Notes under the pieces: generated by a model
What the model was told of the DNA's origin: nothing
What the model saw: the letters and a program-made list of their open reading frames with translations, nothing else
Database searches by the model: none
In this document: piece by piece, positions 27,977 to 35,815 of the stretch
How positions within the stretch are numbered: the first letter of the stretch is position 1
How the letters are laid out: every line of letters begins with the position of its first letter
Position numbers and translations under genes: made by a program
Assembly: GCA_029204225.1 (NCBI GenBank)
Contig: MU832156.1
Span: forward strand, 20,475-84,474
Direction of reading: 5' to 3'
From: Diphasiastrum complanatum
Taxonomy: Eukaryota; Streptophyta; Lycopodiopsida; Lycopodiales; Lycopodiaceae
DNA: 64,000 nt

Positions 27977-28266
27977 CTTTTGCTTGAACCTCGTCCAATA
28001 GGGCCAGGCCAACGTTTTCCCCATTCTACTTTTGGCCATCTGTGTCTAAGAGCACTCTGCCATAGGGCATCACTTTTGAAAATAACAGCCCACCTTTTCC
28101 TAACAAGGGCAGCGGCAGACCAATCTAGATTAGGAACACGAACAAGAATCTCTATCAGAAGATGATCAGGTAGCTTTTCAAAAACATCCTCCACTTCATC
28201 ACCAAAAGGAAGTTCCAACAATGATGAGCCACAATCCAAAACTTTGTGGTTGTCATACCCAGCCAT
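27977..28266 (-). CDS. F-box gene exon 1 (F-box domain)
   Basis: It starts MAGYDNHKVLDCGSS and contains the F-box at residues about 27-70 (VFEKLPDHLLIEILVRVP ... AALVRKRWAVIF), then LWQSALRHRWPKVEWGKRW, and ends GRGSSK with two bases of the next codon. The donor is AAAAG|GTTAGA. The ATG at 28266 is the first in frame and sits at the expected distance before the F-box. Confidence 0.85.
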
Positions 28267-29132
28267 CCAATGAATGTTTCTTGCAACTAGTTTCGAGCTA
28301 TTTCACTGCATCCATGAAAGGATAAAGTTAATAGGTAATGTATGCTTAGTACGATAACATGACAAAAAAGATACATTGCCACTCTTTACTATAGCCTAGT
28401 TGTATTCTATCTAATTTTATTTCTCAATTGAAATTTTCTAGATTTCATATCAAAAGTGATTCCTTGTAAAGAGCAGCTCTAAATTTAAACAGCATTTCAC
28501 TATAGCATGTGCCATAGAGCACTTTCAGAAATTTTACCTATTACTATATCATAAGACATCGAACTTCTCTCAATGTAAAGACATCAACGCTAGTCGATCT
28601 TCGATCATTAGCATAGTGCTCTTATCTGCTCTGCAAAACATGCACATTGAATAAAATTATTAGCAACACACTTGTCCTACTTAACATTTTTTTAAGCATT
28701 ATGCATTTCCTTACCACCATGTACAAATATGATGGGGCAAATTATTTGCAAATACATTGTGAAACCGTACTTTTTTGTAGCTAAGGAAGTGTACTTGGGC
28801 CCAAGTCACCAAAAGTAGCTCAAGCTTATGGTGGCACCTCATACTTTCCCATGCATGTCTTTGAGGATTTTTCCACTTAAGAGGGTTAGGTGACTCCATG
28901 CTACTTTCTCTCTCTACAATTCAAGTTTCAAAATTTCACAATATTGGTGTGAGGAGCTTATCTAATTCATGTGTTTATGATGTTTCTCCATGCTTTCATA
29001 GCTAGTTTCTCTTACTTTCATGGTTGTATTCAATAGTTATGAAAAGAGCCAATTGGACTTATTAGGCTTTTGGTTAAAAGATCTTGTACTTCTTTAGAAC
29101 ATTGTTATGGTGCACATATTCACTCTATAAGC
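28267..29132. other. Upstream region of the F-box gene
   Basis: It should hold the promoter and 5' UTR of the F-box gene, which is read to the left. I saw no clear TATA box at the expected distance, no repeats with termini, and no other gene. Confidence 0.4.
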
Positions 29133-29148
29133 TGCTTTGTTGGAAATG

Positions 29149-29232
29149 TTTCTTGGTTTCCAAGGGGAGGCTCGAACCTGAGACCAAAGGAACTTTGGAT
29201 GTCAAGCTAACCAATTGAGCCAACCCCATTGG
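29149..29232 (-). mobile_element. tRNA-derived retroposon (SINE-like), 84 bp
   Basis: On the minus strand it has an A-box-like TGGCTCAATTGG and a B-box GGTTCGAGCC about 32 nt apart, near-complementary ends (CCAATGGGG with CCCCTTGG) and a 3' end ACCAAGAAA. It is flanked by perfect 16-bp direct repeats TGCTTTGTTGGAAATG at 29133-29148 and 29233-29248. Long target-site duplications mark LINE-type retroposition. It is shorter than a normal SINE, being little more than the tRNA head, and the TpsiC arm pairs poorly, so it is not a working tRNA gene. Confidence 0.85.
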
Positions 29233-29707
29233 TGCTTTGTTGGAAATGGAACTACCAAGAACAAAATCTACTTTATAATCTTATCACCTTCTTAGTGGTA
29301 CCTTAGTAGGTAGGTCATCTAACAACAATGTGGATAATGAAACAAAAATCAGACTAGATATAATGCTTTGCTCCATAGCTTTTGCAATGAGCATGTGGCC
29401 AATCATAGAGATTCTATCATCCGTTGGATCGGCTTGACCACCTTATTGCCTTTGTGATCCCAAGAGAGGTCATGATTAACAAAATTTAAGCAAGTGTTTA
29501 CCTACACAGGCAAGGGCATCCCAAGAATTGCATCTATATCTTGTGATGGTGCCACCATAAAATCCACATGTCCATGGTAATATTTCAATTGCACCCAACT
29601 TTCCCAACCACAAGGTATATGAAAGCATCAGCATTTACATATGCACCTTAAGCTTCTATCATGGAATTGACTATCTGTAGAAGCGACACAATATGAGTTT
29701 GTGGGAA

Positions 29708-30039
29708 GGACTACATCAAAGGAGGACAAAAAGCACATATGGTGATCAATCTCTCTATTAGAGACAACATCATTCCACACATTTGTAATGCTAGCAGGCC
29801 AAATGAGGCTTGGGAGATTCTCAAGTTAATGTTTGAGCATGTGGATTTGCCTAGAGCACATTACCAAGGTCCAAGACCTTATGGACCAGCTTGCAATTGT
29901 TGGTGAGACAATCAACAACAGGTGTGTCATTTCTATTGTCTTTAATAGTTTGTCTCATGCTTTTCAAGATTATCTGATGTCATTCTCAACTAATAGGTTG
30001 AAAAGTTCCTATTATAAGATAGACCAAATTTTGAGTTAA
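29708..30039 (+). pseudogene. Copia gag fragment
   Basis: The first frame reads KAHMVINLSIRDNIIPHICN and NEAWEILKLMFEH. After an indel near 29850 a second frame reads ITKVQDLMDQLAIVGETINN and IVFNSLSHAFQDYLMSF. It is the same family as 18319-18790, with a small deletion between the two blocks. A stop ends it at 30039. Confidence 0.75.
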
Positions 30040-30077
30040 AACATTATTTCAGCATATTTTTTGCAGTCTCCAAACAT

Positions 30078-30313
30078 AGCACGCCGACGTGCTAAGTGAA
30101 ATAGCTAGAAAAAAATATTTACAGCCTTCAAAGATAGCACACCGACTTGCTCAGTGTGTAAAAGGAAAAAAAAAATTGGCTGAATCACATGGCTTTTTTT
30201 GTTTTTCTAGCTGAATCACTTGGCACACCGGCGTGCTAGGTGATTCAGAATTTCCATTTTTTATTTTTTTATATTTTTATATTTTTTTTCTTTTCTTTAG
30301 CACGCCGACATGC
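30078..30313. repeat. Four copies of a palindromic AGCACGCCGACGTGCT-like word
   Basis: Copies begin near 30092, 30157, 30223 and 30299, each a near-palindrome (AGCACxCCGxCxTGCT). The third is the core of a longer hairpin, CTGAATCACTTGGCAC ... GTGCTAGGTGATTCAG (30211-30248): 16 pairs with two G-T type mismatches and a 6-nt loop. T-rich and A-rich runs separate the copies. No transposon termini were found. Confidence 0.7.
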
Positions 30314-30725
30314 CATAATTGGAGGCTAAAAAAAAATCAAAATTTTCTTATTTTGGATTTCATTATGAGATTTTTAACTATGTGCCAAAACACAATTCTT
30401 ATCAATAAACATTCAAGTAGTGGCATAAAAAAGGCCGCACACCATGTGCTATCTTTTTATTGACTCATGGCTAGAAAGAAACTCGCAAAACTCTCACAAA
30501 ATGCGAAGCCCCAATGGAAAAAATGGCGCCAAATATCAGCACCCTTGGTATCAAAATGCAAAAGATCGTAGCCTAAAGAGCACAATACCAAATTTAGACA
30601 GGAAAAAGGAGCTACAATCTTTATACACTCTTTCTAAATGCTAATATTCTCGAAGTGCAATCCAACCAAACATACACTAGACTTGTCACTTAAGGATGCA
30701 AATGTTTGTGGAGAATCATAGTCTC

Positions 30726-31208
30726 TGTTAGAGTCCAGTTACGACTCTATAATGACCTCGGCACGACCGGTCATCAGAGGGCTTGAGGCCAAGTATTGGA
30801 AAGGGCCGGTGACCGATGAGGACATCTGTCCCAAGTTGGGACCGGTGCGTCCCGAGCAGTGACCCGGTGTGGCCGCCTGACAAGCTGTCAGAGACGCGGT
30901 GTGTCTTGACCGTTGGGACCCTAGCCGTCAGTGACGAGATGCTAGCCGACAAGTAGTCGGGGTGACCAATAGGGTCACAGGTCTTTGGCGGGGCACGGGG
31001 GTGGTACCCTATGAGTCACTCAGTGTTCACAGGTCACAAGGGCCATGCATGCCAAGTGGACTGATCACCCACAGATGGATGCCATGTGCCAGTTGATGGG
31101 AATGAATAGCAGGTAGAAGGACTCAAGGAGGGGGTGCCTATGGTTGGGAGGTTCATTCTACACACCGGCTTCTGGGATTCACGAGCTTAGAGAGACTGGC
31201 TTGTGACA
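30726..31208 (+). mobile_element. 5' LTR of gypsy element A
   Basis: It begins TGTTAGAGTCCAG and ends GGCTTGTGACA, with the PBS two bases further on. Length 483 bp. No 3' partner exists in the window because element A is cut at about 34278 by the TRIM array. Confidence 0.8.
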
Positions 31209-31210
31209 AT

Positions 31211-31223
31211 TGGTATCAGAGCC
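31211..31223 (+). promoter_or_regulatory. Primer-binding site of element A, initiator tRNA-Met
   Basis: TGGTATCAGAGCC, exact complement of the plant initiator tRNA-Met 3' end, two bases after the LTR. Confidence 0.95.
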
Positions 31224-32154
31224 TCGTTCTAGAGAGAGAAAACGTCGTTCTAGAGAGAGAAAGTGTAGAAATTGTCAGATTTTGCTTGTTTTTGAAGAAT
31301 TTTGGAGGGAGAAAACATGGGAGACAGATTGGAGAAGAAAGGTGGGCCTCCAGCGCTGCTGTTCCAACATACAAGGAGCCCACAAAAATCCATTTTGAGG
31401 GAGAAAATTTGGGTAAATTTTTTTCAGATGCTCCATCGCCTTCCTGTAACCAATTTTCGTCGCTGAAAAGGAGGGAAAAGGGTGCAAATTGGAGGGGATT
31501 CTGGGCGCACTTTCTACCTGCAGCTCCAGCGCTGTCCTCAGAACTATCCAACGTTTGTTTAGCTGGGAATTTTGGGCACGTTTCTCTCCTACAGTTGGAG
31601 TGCTGTTTTAGCACTGATCTAGCGCCCAATTTGTAACTGTTCCAGCGCTGATCTGAGGACACAAAAGTATCTAAAACGTGGGAAAAGTTGAAGTGCAGCT
31701 CTAGCACTGATATAGCGCCCTCCTACAGCCTATCTTATCGTTGGAAAGAGAGGAAAAGACCGTACAATTTCAGTAGACTTGGGGTAGTTCGTTTCTACAG
31801 CTCCAGCGTACTTATTTCAGACCTGTTTTTAGCAAGGGAATTGAGGCACACTTGTTGTAATTAGAACGGTGGCCAGAAAGAAGTTTTTTGAAAGCCTGAC
31901 CAGCGCTGATCTAAGGACATATCAATACTCCAATTTGTGGGGAACTAGAGCGCTGCTCTAGCTCCGATTTAGCACCCATTTCTGACTGTTCCAGCGCTGA
32001 TTTCAGAATCTACAAACATCCAAAATTGTGGAAGCAGCTGTTCAGACACCATCCGCTGTAGCCTACCGCTTTTCTGAGGGGATTCCTTTGCTTGGATTCC
32101 AGGGAGAGCTCATGCAATTTCTAGTTTGATTTTGTGTTATCTCTGTTTTATTAC
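31224..32154 (+). other. Leader of element A with repeated CAGCGCTG palindromes
   Basis: This untranslated stretch lies between PBS and gag. The 8-bp palindrome CAGCGCTG occurs at 31351, 31527, 31643, 31901 and 31992, and decayed forms (AGCGCTGCTC, TAGCACTGAT) occur between them. Several copies are followed by ATCT-AGGAC. Open frames on either strand here are not supported as genes. The leader of element B also holds the word (near 35376). Confidence 0.75.
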
Positions 32155-33465
32155 ATGATGGAGGAAGATAGAGTTGATATTCCACTAAGTCCACCTGTTG
32201 CTCTCCCATCACCACCACCCAGCCCTGTGCCTAGTTCTGACCGTAATCCGCCTATACTGGCTGCCCGTTCGCCTGCTGGTACTTCCCCTTCTGTGCAAGC
32301 TCGCATAGATAGTGTGGAAAAGACCGTCGCAGAGATGCGAGCGATGATGGTAGCTAGTGGTTATGCATCTTCCTCACAGTTTGCTCCGCCTTATCCGTCT
32401 TCTGTTGTTCGTCCTGTGTTACCTCCACCTTACCCAAAAGACAAAGATATCAAGCCTACCCGTTTCGCAGGAAACACTCCCCAACGCAATACTGATATAG
32501 TAGATCAGTGGTCGCATAAGTGGGAAGAATATTTTGATTTGAAGCGGTCCCCAACTGATGAGGGTTGGCGGGTTCACAAAGCTGCTTACCATTTTATTGA
32601 TTTTGCTGACAGGTGGTGGCGCAAGTTGTTGAAGTCTAATCAGGCTCCATCCACCTGGCTTGAGTTTAAGCGAGCTTTCAGAGATCAGTTTATTCCTCCA
32701 CATGAGTATGTGCGTGCGACGGATGCTTGGCTTTTGCATCGTCAGAGGCAGTACATGGTGCATGAATATGCCAATAGGTATCGTGAGACGCTTATCAAGA
32801 TTCCAAAAGAGATTCCCGAGTGGCTGGTAGTCCACAAGTTCATATTTGGCCTTCGTGAAGAGTTGAGGCCTTCAGTGCTTAATGAAGGGTGCAAGACCTT
32901 AGAAGAGGCAGTTGCTACAGCTCTCAACTTTGAAGGTAATGTGCGCACCAAGGCTGAATCTGGAGCGCCAAGCTGGCTTCAGAACAAGGGTTCGCGAAAG
33001 TCTGGCCAAGCTGGTGAGAAAGGCTTTTCGCAGAAGGATCCTATCCAGATGCAGCAGACTTTGAAGCGCAAGGCGGGATCTCCTATGGCTCGTCGTGCTT
33101 ACGACAAGTCTCCCCTCAGTCCTGAGCAAAAGGAAAAGGCCAAGAAAGAAGGATTATGTTTTTTCTGTCTTGGCAAGCATCTTTTCAAAGATTGTCCTCG
33201 ATGTACGGGCAAGAAGCTCCATACTATGCAACGTCAAGATGAGGGCAAGGATGTGGATGACTTGTTGGTAAGTGATGATGAGGACACTCGTCGTGTCATG
33301 ACTATTTCGGTGCGGAAGCTTGTTCCAGAGGCACCATTTTGTTACTTGTCCACCAAGGCGCGGGAAGCTTATCAGTTTCCAGATAGTGAACTGATACGCA
33401 TGAGGGGAAAGCTGGAAGGTCATGACGTGCTCGTCTTGTTTGACACCGGTTCCTCGCATAAATAG
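32155..33465 (+). CDS. Gypsy element A Gag-protease N-terminus
   Basis: Gag polyprotein of a chromovirus-like element, 437 codons from the MMEEDRVD start. A proline-rich N-terminus (PSPPPSPVPSSD) is followed by a capsid domain around residues 110-270 (WSHKWEEYFDLKR, FADRWWRKLL, FKRAFRDQFIP), a basic linker, a CCHC knuckle CFFCLGKHLFKDC near residue 340, and the protease start VLFDTGSSHK at the end. The catalytic DTG is present, but the frame stops three codons later at an internal deletion. The leading in-frame ATG at 32134 is less likely as the start because MLSLFYYM lies in leader-like sequence. This is the longest intact retroelement frame after element B. Confidence 0.85.
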   Translation: MMEEDRVDIPLSPPVALPSPPPSPVPSSDRNPPILAARSPAGTSPSVQARIDSVEKTVAEMRAMMVASGYASSSQFAPPYPSSVVRPVLPPPYPKDKDIKPTRFAGNTPQRNTDIVDQWSHKWEEYFDLKRSPTDEGWRVHKAAYHFIDFADRWWRKLLKSNQAPSTWLEFKRAFRDQFIPPHEYVRATDAWLLHRQRQYMVHEYANRYRETLIKIPKEIPEWLVVHKFIFGLREELRPSVLNEGCKTLEEAVATALNFEGNVRTKAESGAPSWLQNKGSRKSGQAGEKGFSQKDPIQMQQTLKRKAGSPMARRAYDKSPLSPEQKEKAKKEGLCFFCLGKHLFKDCPRCTGKKLHTMQRQDEGKDVDDLLVSDDEDTRRVMTISVRKLVPEAPFCYLSTKAREAYQFPDSELIRMRGKLEGHDVLVLFDTGSSHK

Positions 33466-34278
33466 GATGAGCCTATAAGAGGAAGAGGAAGTCAGAAAAA
33501 TGTTGGAGGAGTATATCAAGTTGGGATACATCCGTCCGAGTTATTCACCTTTCGCCTCTCCTATTTTACTTGTTAAGAAAAAAGATGGTAGTTTCCGAAT
33601 GTGTGTAGATTACAGGGGATTGAATAAAATCACTGTAAAGCACAGGTATCTGATGTCCAGGATTGATGATCTACTGGATGCGTTGCAAGGTGCAACCATT
33701 TTCAATAAGATAGATCTCAAAAGTGGATACCATCAAATACAGATTCGAGATGAAACGTCCATAAGACGGCCTTCCAAACCGGTTTCGGTCATTATGAGTT
33801 TTTGGTTATGCCATTTGGGTTAACCAATGCCCCAGCCACGTTCATGATGCTCATGAACGATGTCTTGCGAGACTATATGGGCAAATTTGTCGTCAATTTA
33901 TTGACGATATATTGGTTTTTAGTAAAGCGGTTGAGGAGCATGAGGTTCATCTCAAGACCGTATTGGGCAAGTTACAAGCTTCTGTCTTGTATGCCAATGT
34001 TCAGAAGACAGAGTTGTGTAAGACTCGTGTCGACTATTTGGGTCACGTAGTGACAGCTGAGGGTATTTCGGTTGACCCAGCCAAGGTGGCTGTGGTTAAG
34101 AAGTGGCCGAGGCTTGCCGATATACGCCAATTACAGTCTTTCTTAGGCTTTTGTAAGTTCTATCGGCGGTTTGTTAGGAATTATTCCTGGATGGCTGCTC
34201 CTTTAACGGACCAGTTAAAGAAAAACAACATTGTGGTTCGATGGGATGCTTAAGCTCAGCAACGTTTTGAGAGCATCC
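33466..34278 (+). pseudogene. Element A reverse transcriptase, deleted and frameshifted
   Basis: A deletion joins the protease start directly to the RT N-terminus ([20 protein letters not shown], then [20 protein letters not shown]). Frameshifts follow near 33750 and 33890. Later blocks include [27 protein letters not shown] and SFLGFCKFYRRFVRNYS, all standard gypsy RT/thumb motifs. It ends in the RNase H link (RWDA, stop, AQQRFESI) exactly where TRIM sequence begins. RNase H, integrase and the 3' LTR are absent. Confidence 0.85.
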
Positions 34279-34352
34279 CATCCGATATGAGGGAGGTCCT
34301 GGGTTCGAATCCTAGTCTGTCCATCCATATTATGATTTATGGATTTCTAACA
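34271..34352 (+). mobile_element. TRIM LTR copy 1, 5'-truncated
   Basis: It holds the right 82 bp of the TRIM LTR, from GAGCATCCCATCC to TTTCTAACA, including the B-box GGTTCGAATCC. The left part is replaced by element A. The 9-bp word GAGCATCCC is shared by both sides of the junction or nearly so, which fits a microhomology join. Confidence 0.85.
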
Positions 34353-34466
34353 TGGTATCAGAGCCAAGTTAGACTAACAGTTCATGGTGTCAAAGCCATG
34401 GTTAGGTGGCCCAAGTTGTGGGACAGGTGACAGCTAGGACCCAACCAAGTGTGGCTTGAGGGGGGG
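34353..34466 (+). mobile_element. TRIM internal domain 1
   Basis: It is 114 bp long and non-coding. It opens with the PBS TGGTATCAGAGCC, has a PBS-like word TGGTGTCAAAGCC (two changes) at 34385-34397, and ends with the polypurine tract GAGGGGGGG before the next LTR. This is the minimal plan of a TRIM: priming sites only, no proteins. Confidence 0.9.
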
Positions 34467-34617
34467 TGCTGGAATATCAATCCACACTCTAGAGAGAACT
34501 ATCAAACAGGGCGGAGGGCGGATAGCTCAGTGGTAGAGCATCCCATCCGGTATGAGGGAGGTCCTGGGTTCGAATCCTAGTCTGTCCATCCATATTATGA
34601 TTTATGGATTTCCAACA
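34467..34617 (+). mobile_element. TRIM LTR copy 2 (complete)
   Basis: It is 151 bp, from TGCTGGAATATC to GGATTTCCAACA, with inverted termini TGYTGGAA/TTCCAACA. It is followed directly by a PBS and preceded by a polypurine tract, as an LTR should be. A 7-bp tandem duplication (GGGCGGA twice) and one extra base explain its 8-bp excess over copy 3. Nearly half of it is the tRNA-like sequence at 34516-34587. Confidence 0.92.
34516..34587 (+). tRNA. tRNA-like gene inside the TRIM LTR
   Basis: A 72-nt cloverleaf: acceptor GGGCGGA/TCTGTCC (7 pairs, two G-T), D-arm GCTC-AGTGGTA-GAGC (4 pairs), anticodon arm CCCAT/GAGGG with one A-A mismatch, variable loop AGGTC, T-arm CTGGG-TTCGAAT-CCTAG (5 pairs). 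Pol III promoter boxes A (TAGCTCAGTGG) and B (GGTTCGAATCC) fit the consensus. The anticodon is unclear (GGT for Thr or CGG for Pro, depending on the pairing), and loop position 33 is C rather than T. It may therefore be transcribed but is unlikely to serve in translation. Position inside an LTR recalls Cassandra elements, whose LTRs carry 5S rDNA. Confidence 0.75.
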
Positions 34618-34733
34618 TGGTATCAGAGCCAAGTTAGACCTAACAGTTCATGGTGTCAAAGCCATGGTTAGGTGGCCCAAGTTGTGGGACAGGTGACAGC
34701 TAGGACCCCAACCAAGAGTGGCTTGAGGGGGGG
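34618..34733 (+). mobile_element. TRIM internal domain 2
   Basis: It is 116 bp, nearly identical to internal domain 1: PBS TGGTATCAGAGCC at 34618-34630, PBS-like word at 34651-34663, polypurine tract at the end. Gypsy element B is inserted two bases after its end. Confidence 0.9.
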
Positions 34734-34735
34734 TG

Positions 34736-35093
34736 TGTTACGAGCTCATAACCAGTGCCGAACCCTAGAGAACACAGATAGGTCAGATACCACAGTCAGG
34801 GTCGTGTCCAGTGTACATGACCAACAGGGCAAGACAGTGTGAGTAGTGTGCCTCAGCACGGTCCATAGCCATGGCGGGCCTAACACAGCCTAGGGACCCT
34901 GTCAGCAGGATAGGGCCCCCAGTTGGGTCCCGACGTGCAGTCGGCCACGTCAGTGCCACGTGGCCGACACTTGGTAGTAGCATGCTACCAGTCCTCACAC
35001 TGGGCTAGGAGGGGCTTACTCTATATCAGGGAGTAGGCAAGGTTGGGTGGATCAGTTAGTGTTTGCCCTACTGTGGTGTTAGGATCAATTACA
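34736..35093 (+). mobile_element. Element B 5' LTR
   Basis: It is 358 bp, TGTTACGAGCTC ... GATCAATTACA. A TATA-like CTATATC is at 35020-35026. It matches the 3' LTR apart from a few substitutions and two blocks missing from the 3' copy. Confidence 0.95.
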
Positions 35094-35094
35094 C

Positions 35095-35107
35095 TGGTAT
35101 CAGAGCC
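35095..35107 (+). promoter_or_regulatory. Primer-binding site of element B
   Basis: TGGTATCAGAGCC, one base after the LTR. It is identical to the PBS of element A and of the TRIM. Confidence 0.95.
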
Positions 35108-35815
35108 ATCTCCATCCTAGGGAATTTAGTTTTCAGCAGTGGAGAAAGTAGCTAGATTGCTTAGAACTTCTTCAAGTTCTCAGAAAGAAATAGAGGAGGA
35201 GACTCGCTGTAGGAACAGTCTCCTACTGAGGAAATCTTGGTGGATTTACTTGCTTGTCAGATAGAAATTAGTAAAAGTTTCTAGAGCAGGTCCAACGCTG
35301 TATTTCCAGCTTTCATCTTTGATTTTTGCCATCAGATTCGGGAATTAGAACGATATTTTGAAGAGGAAGAGTGGTGCTGATCCAGCGCTGACAGTACCCA
35401 CATCTTTTCTGATTTCTAGAACCATATTTGGTTTTAAATCAAAGTTTTTTTGGAGCAAATAGGTCGCTGTCCAGCCAGCGAGGGTAGAGAGACACCAAAA
35501 TCAGAAATTGAAATACTTTTTGGGTCTCAAATCAGAAGCAAACGAGCCAGTTGGGCTGCAATCAGACCAGCGAGCTACTATCCTCAAAGAACCGAGAAAT
35601 TTGGCACCATTTTGAAGCTTCAAACTGGCATTTTCCGGGACAGCAGGTCTGAAATCTTGGGGAAAAGAGCTGAAAGGGTTCCTCTTCGTAATTTCTTTGG
35701 AAGTACAGTCCTCAGAAACAGCTAAGTCATCTTTCCTTTCCCTTGTACAATTGTAAATCAGTCTTTTAGACTTTTTTCCTTCAGAAGTTAAGGTAGCTCT
35801 CTTTCAGTTCCGAAG
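35108..35815 (+). other. Leader of element B
   Basis: About 700 bp of untranslated sequence with no supported protein. It contains CCAGCGCTGA near 35376 and a related CCAACGCTG near 35289, the words repeated in the leader of element A. Confidence 0.6.

Larger units (their letters stand above)
22929..28266 (-). pseudogene. F-box protein gene, four exons, two premature stops
   Basis: A host gene on the minus strand, with exons 28266-27977, 27550-27393, 23962-23826 and 23246-22929 (903 nt, 301 codons). Exon 1 encodes an N-terminal F-box (FEKLPDHLLIEILVRVPNLD, then a W-containing helix), the Skp1-binding module of SCF ubiquitin ligases that selects proteins for degradation. Splice sites are AG|GTTAGA-type and GT...AG, and all three introns keep phase, which supports one gene. 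Codon 213 is TGA and codon 258 is TAG, both in the last exon, while the frame stays protein-like to the final stop. It is either a recent pseudogene or a shortened 212-residue protein. I do not recognise the substrate-binding part. Confidence 0.7.

Noticed and set aside
31216-31707. 163-codon minus-strand frame in the leader of element A
   Set aside because: It overlaps the untranslated leader of a well-defined plus-strand retroelement and has no domain. It is probably chance.
34516-34587. A standard functional tRNA gene
   Set aside because: The anticodon arm has a mismatch, position 33 is C, the anticodon is ambiguous, and the sequence is an integral part of a repeated LTR. Reported as tRNA-like instead.
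34783-34998. Minus-strand frame inside the 5' LTR of element B (also at 40147-40332)
   Set aside because: It is repeated only because the LTR is repeated and shows no protein features.
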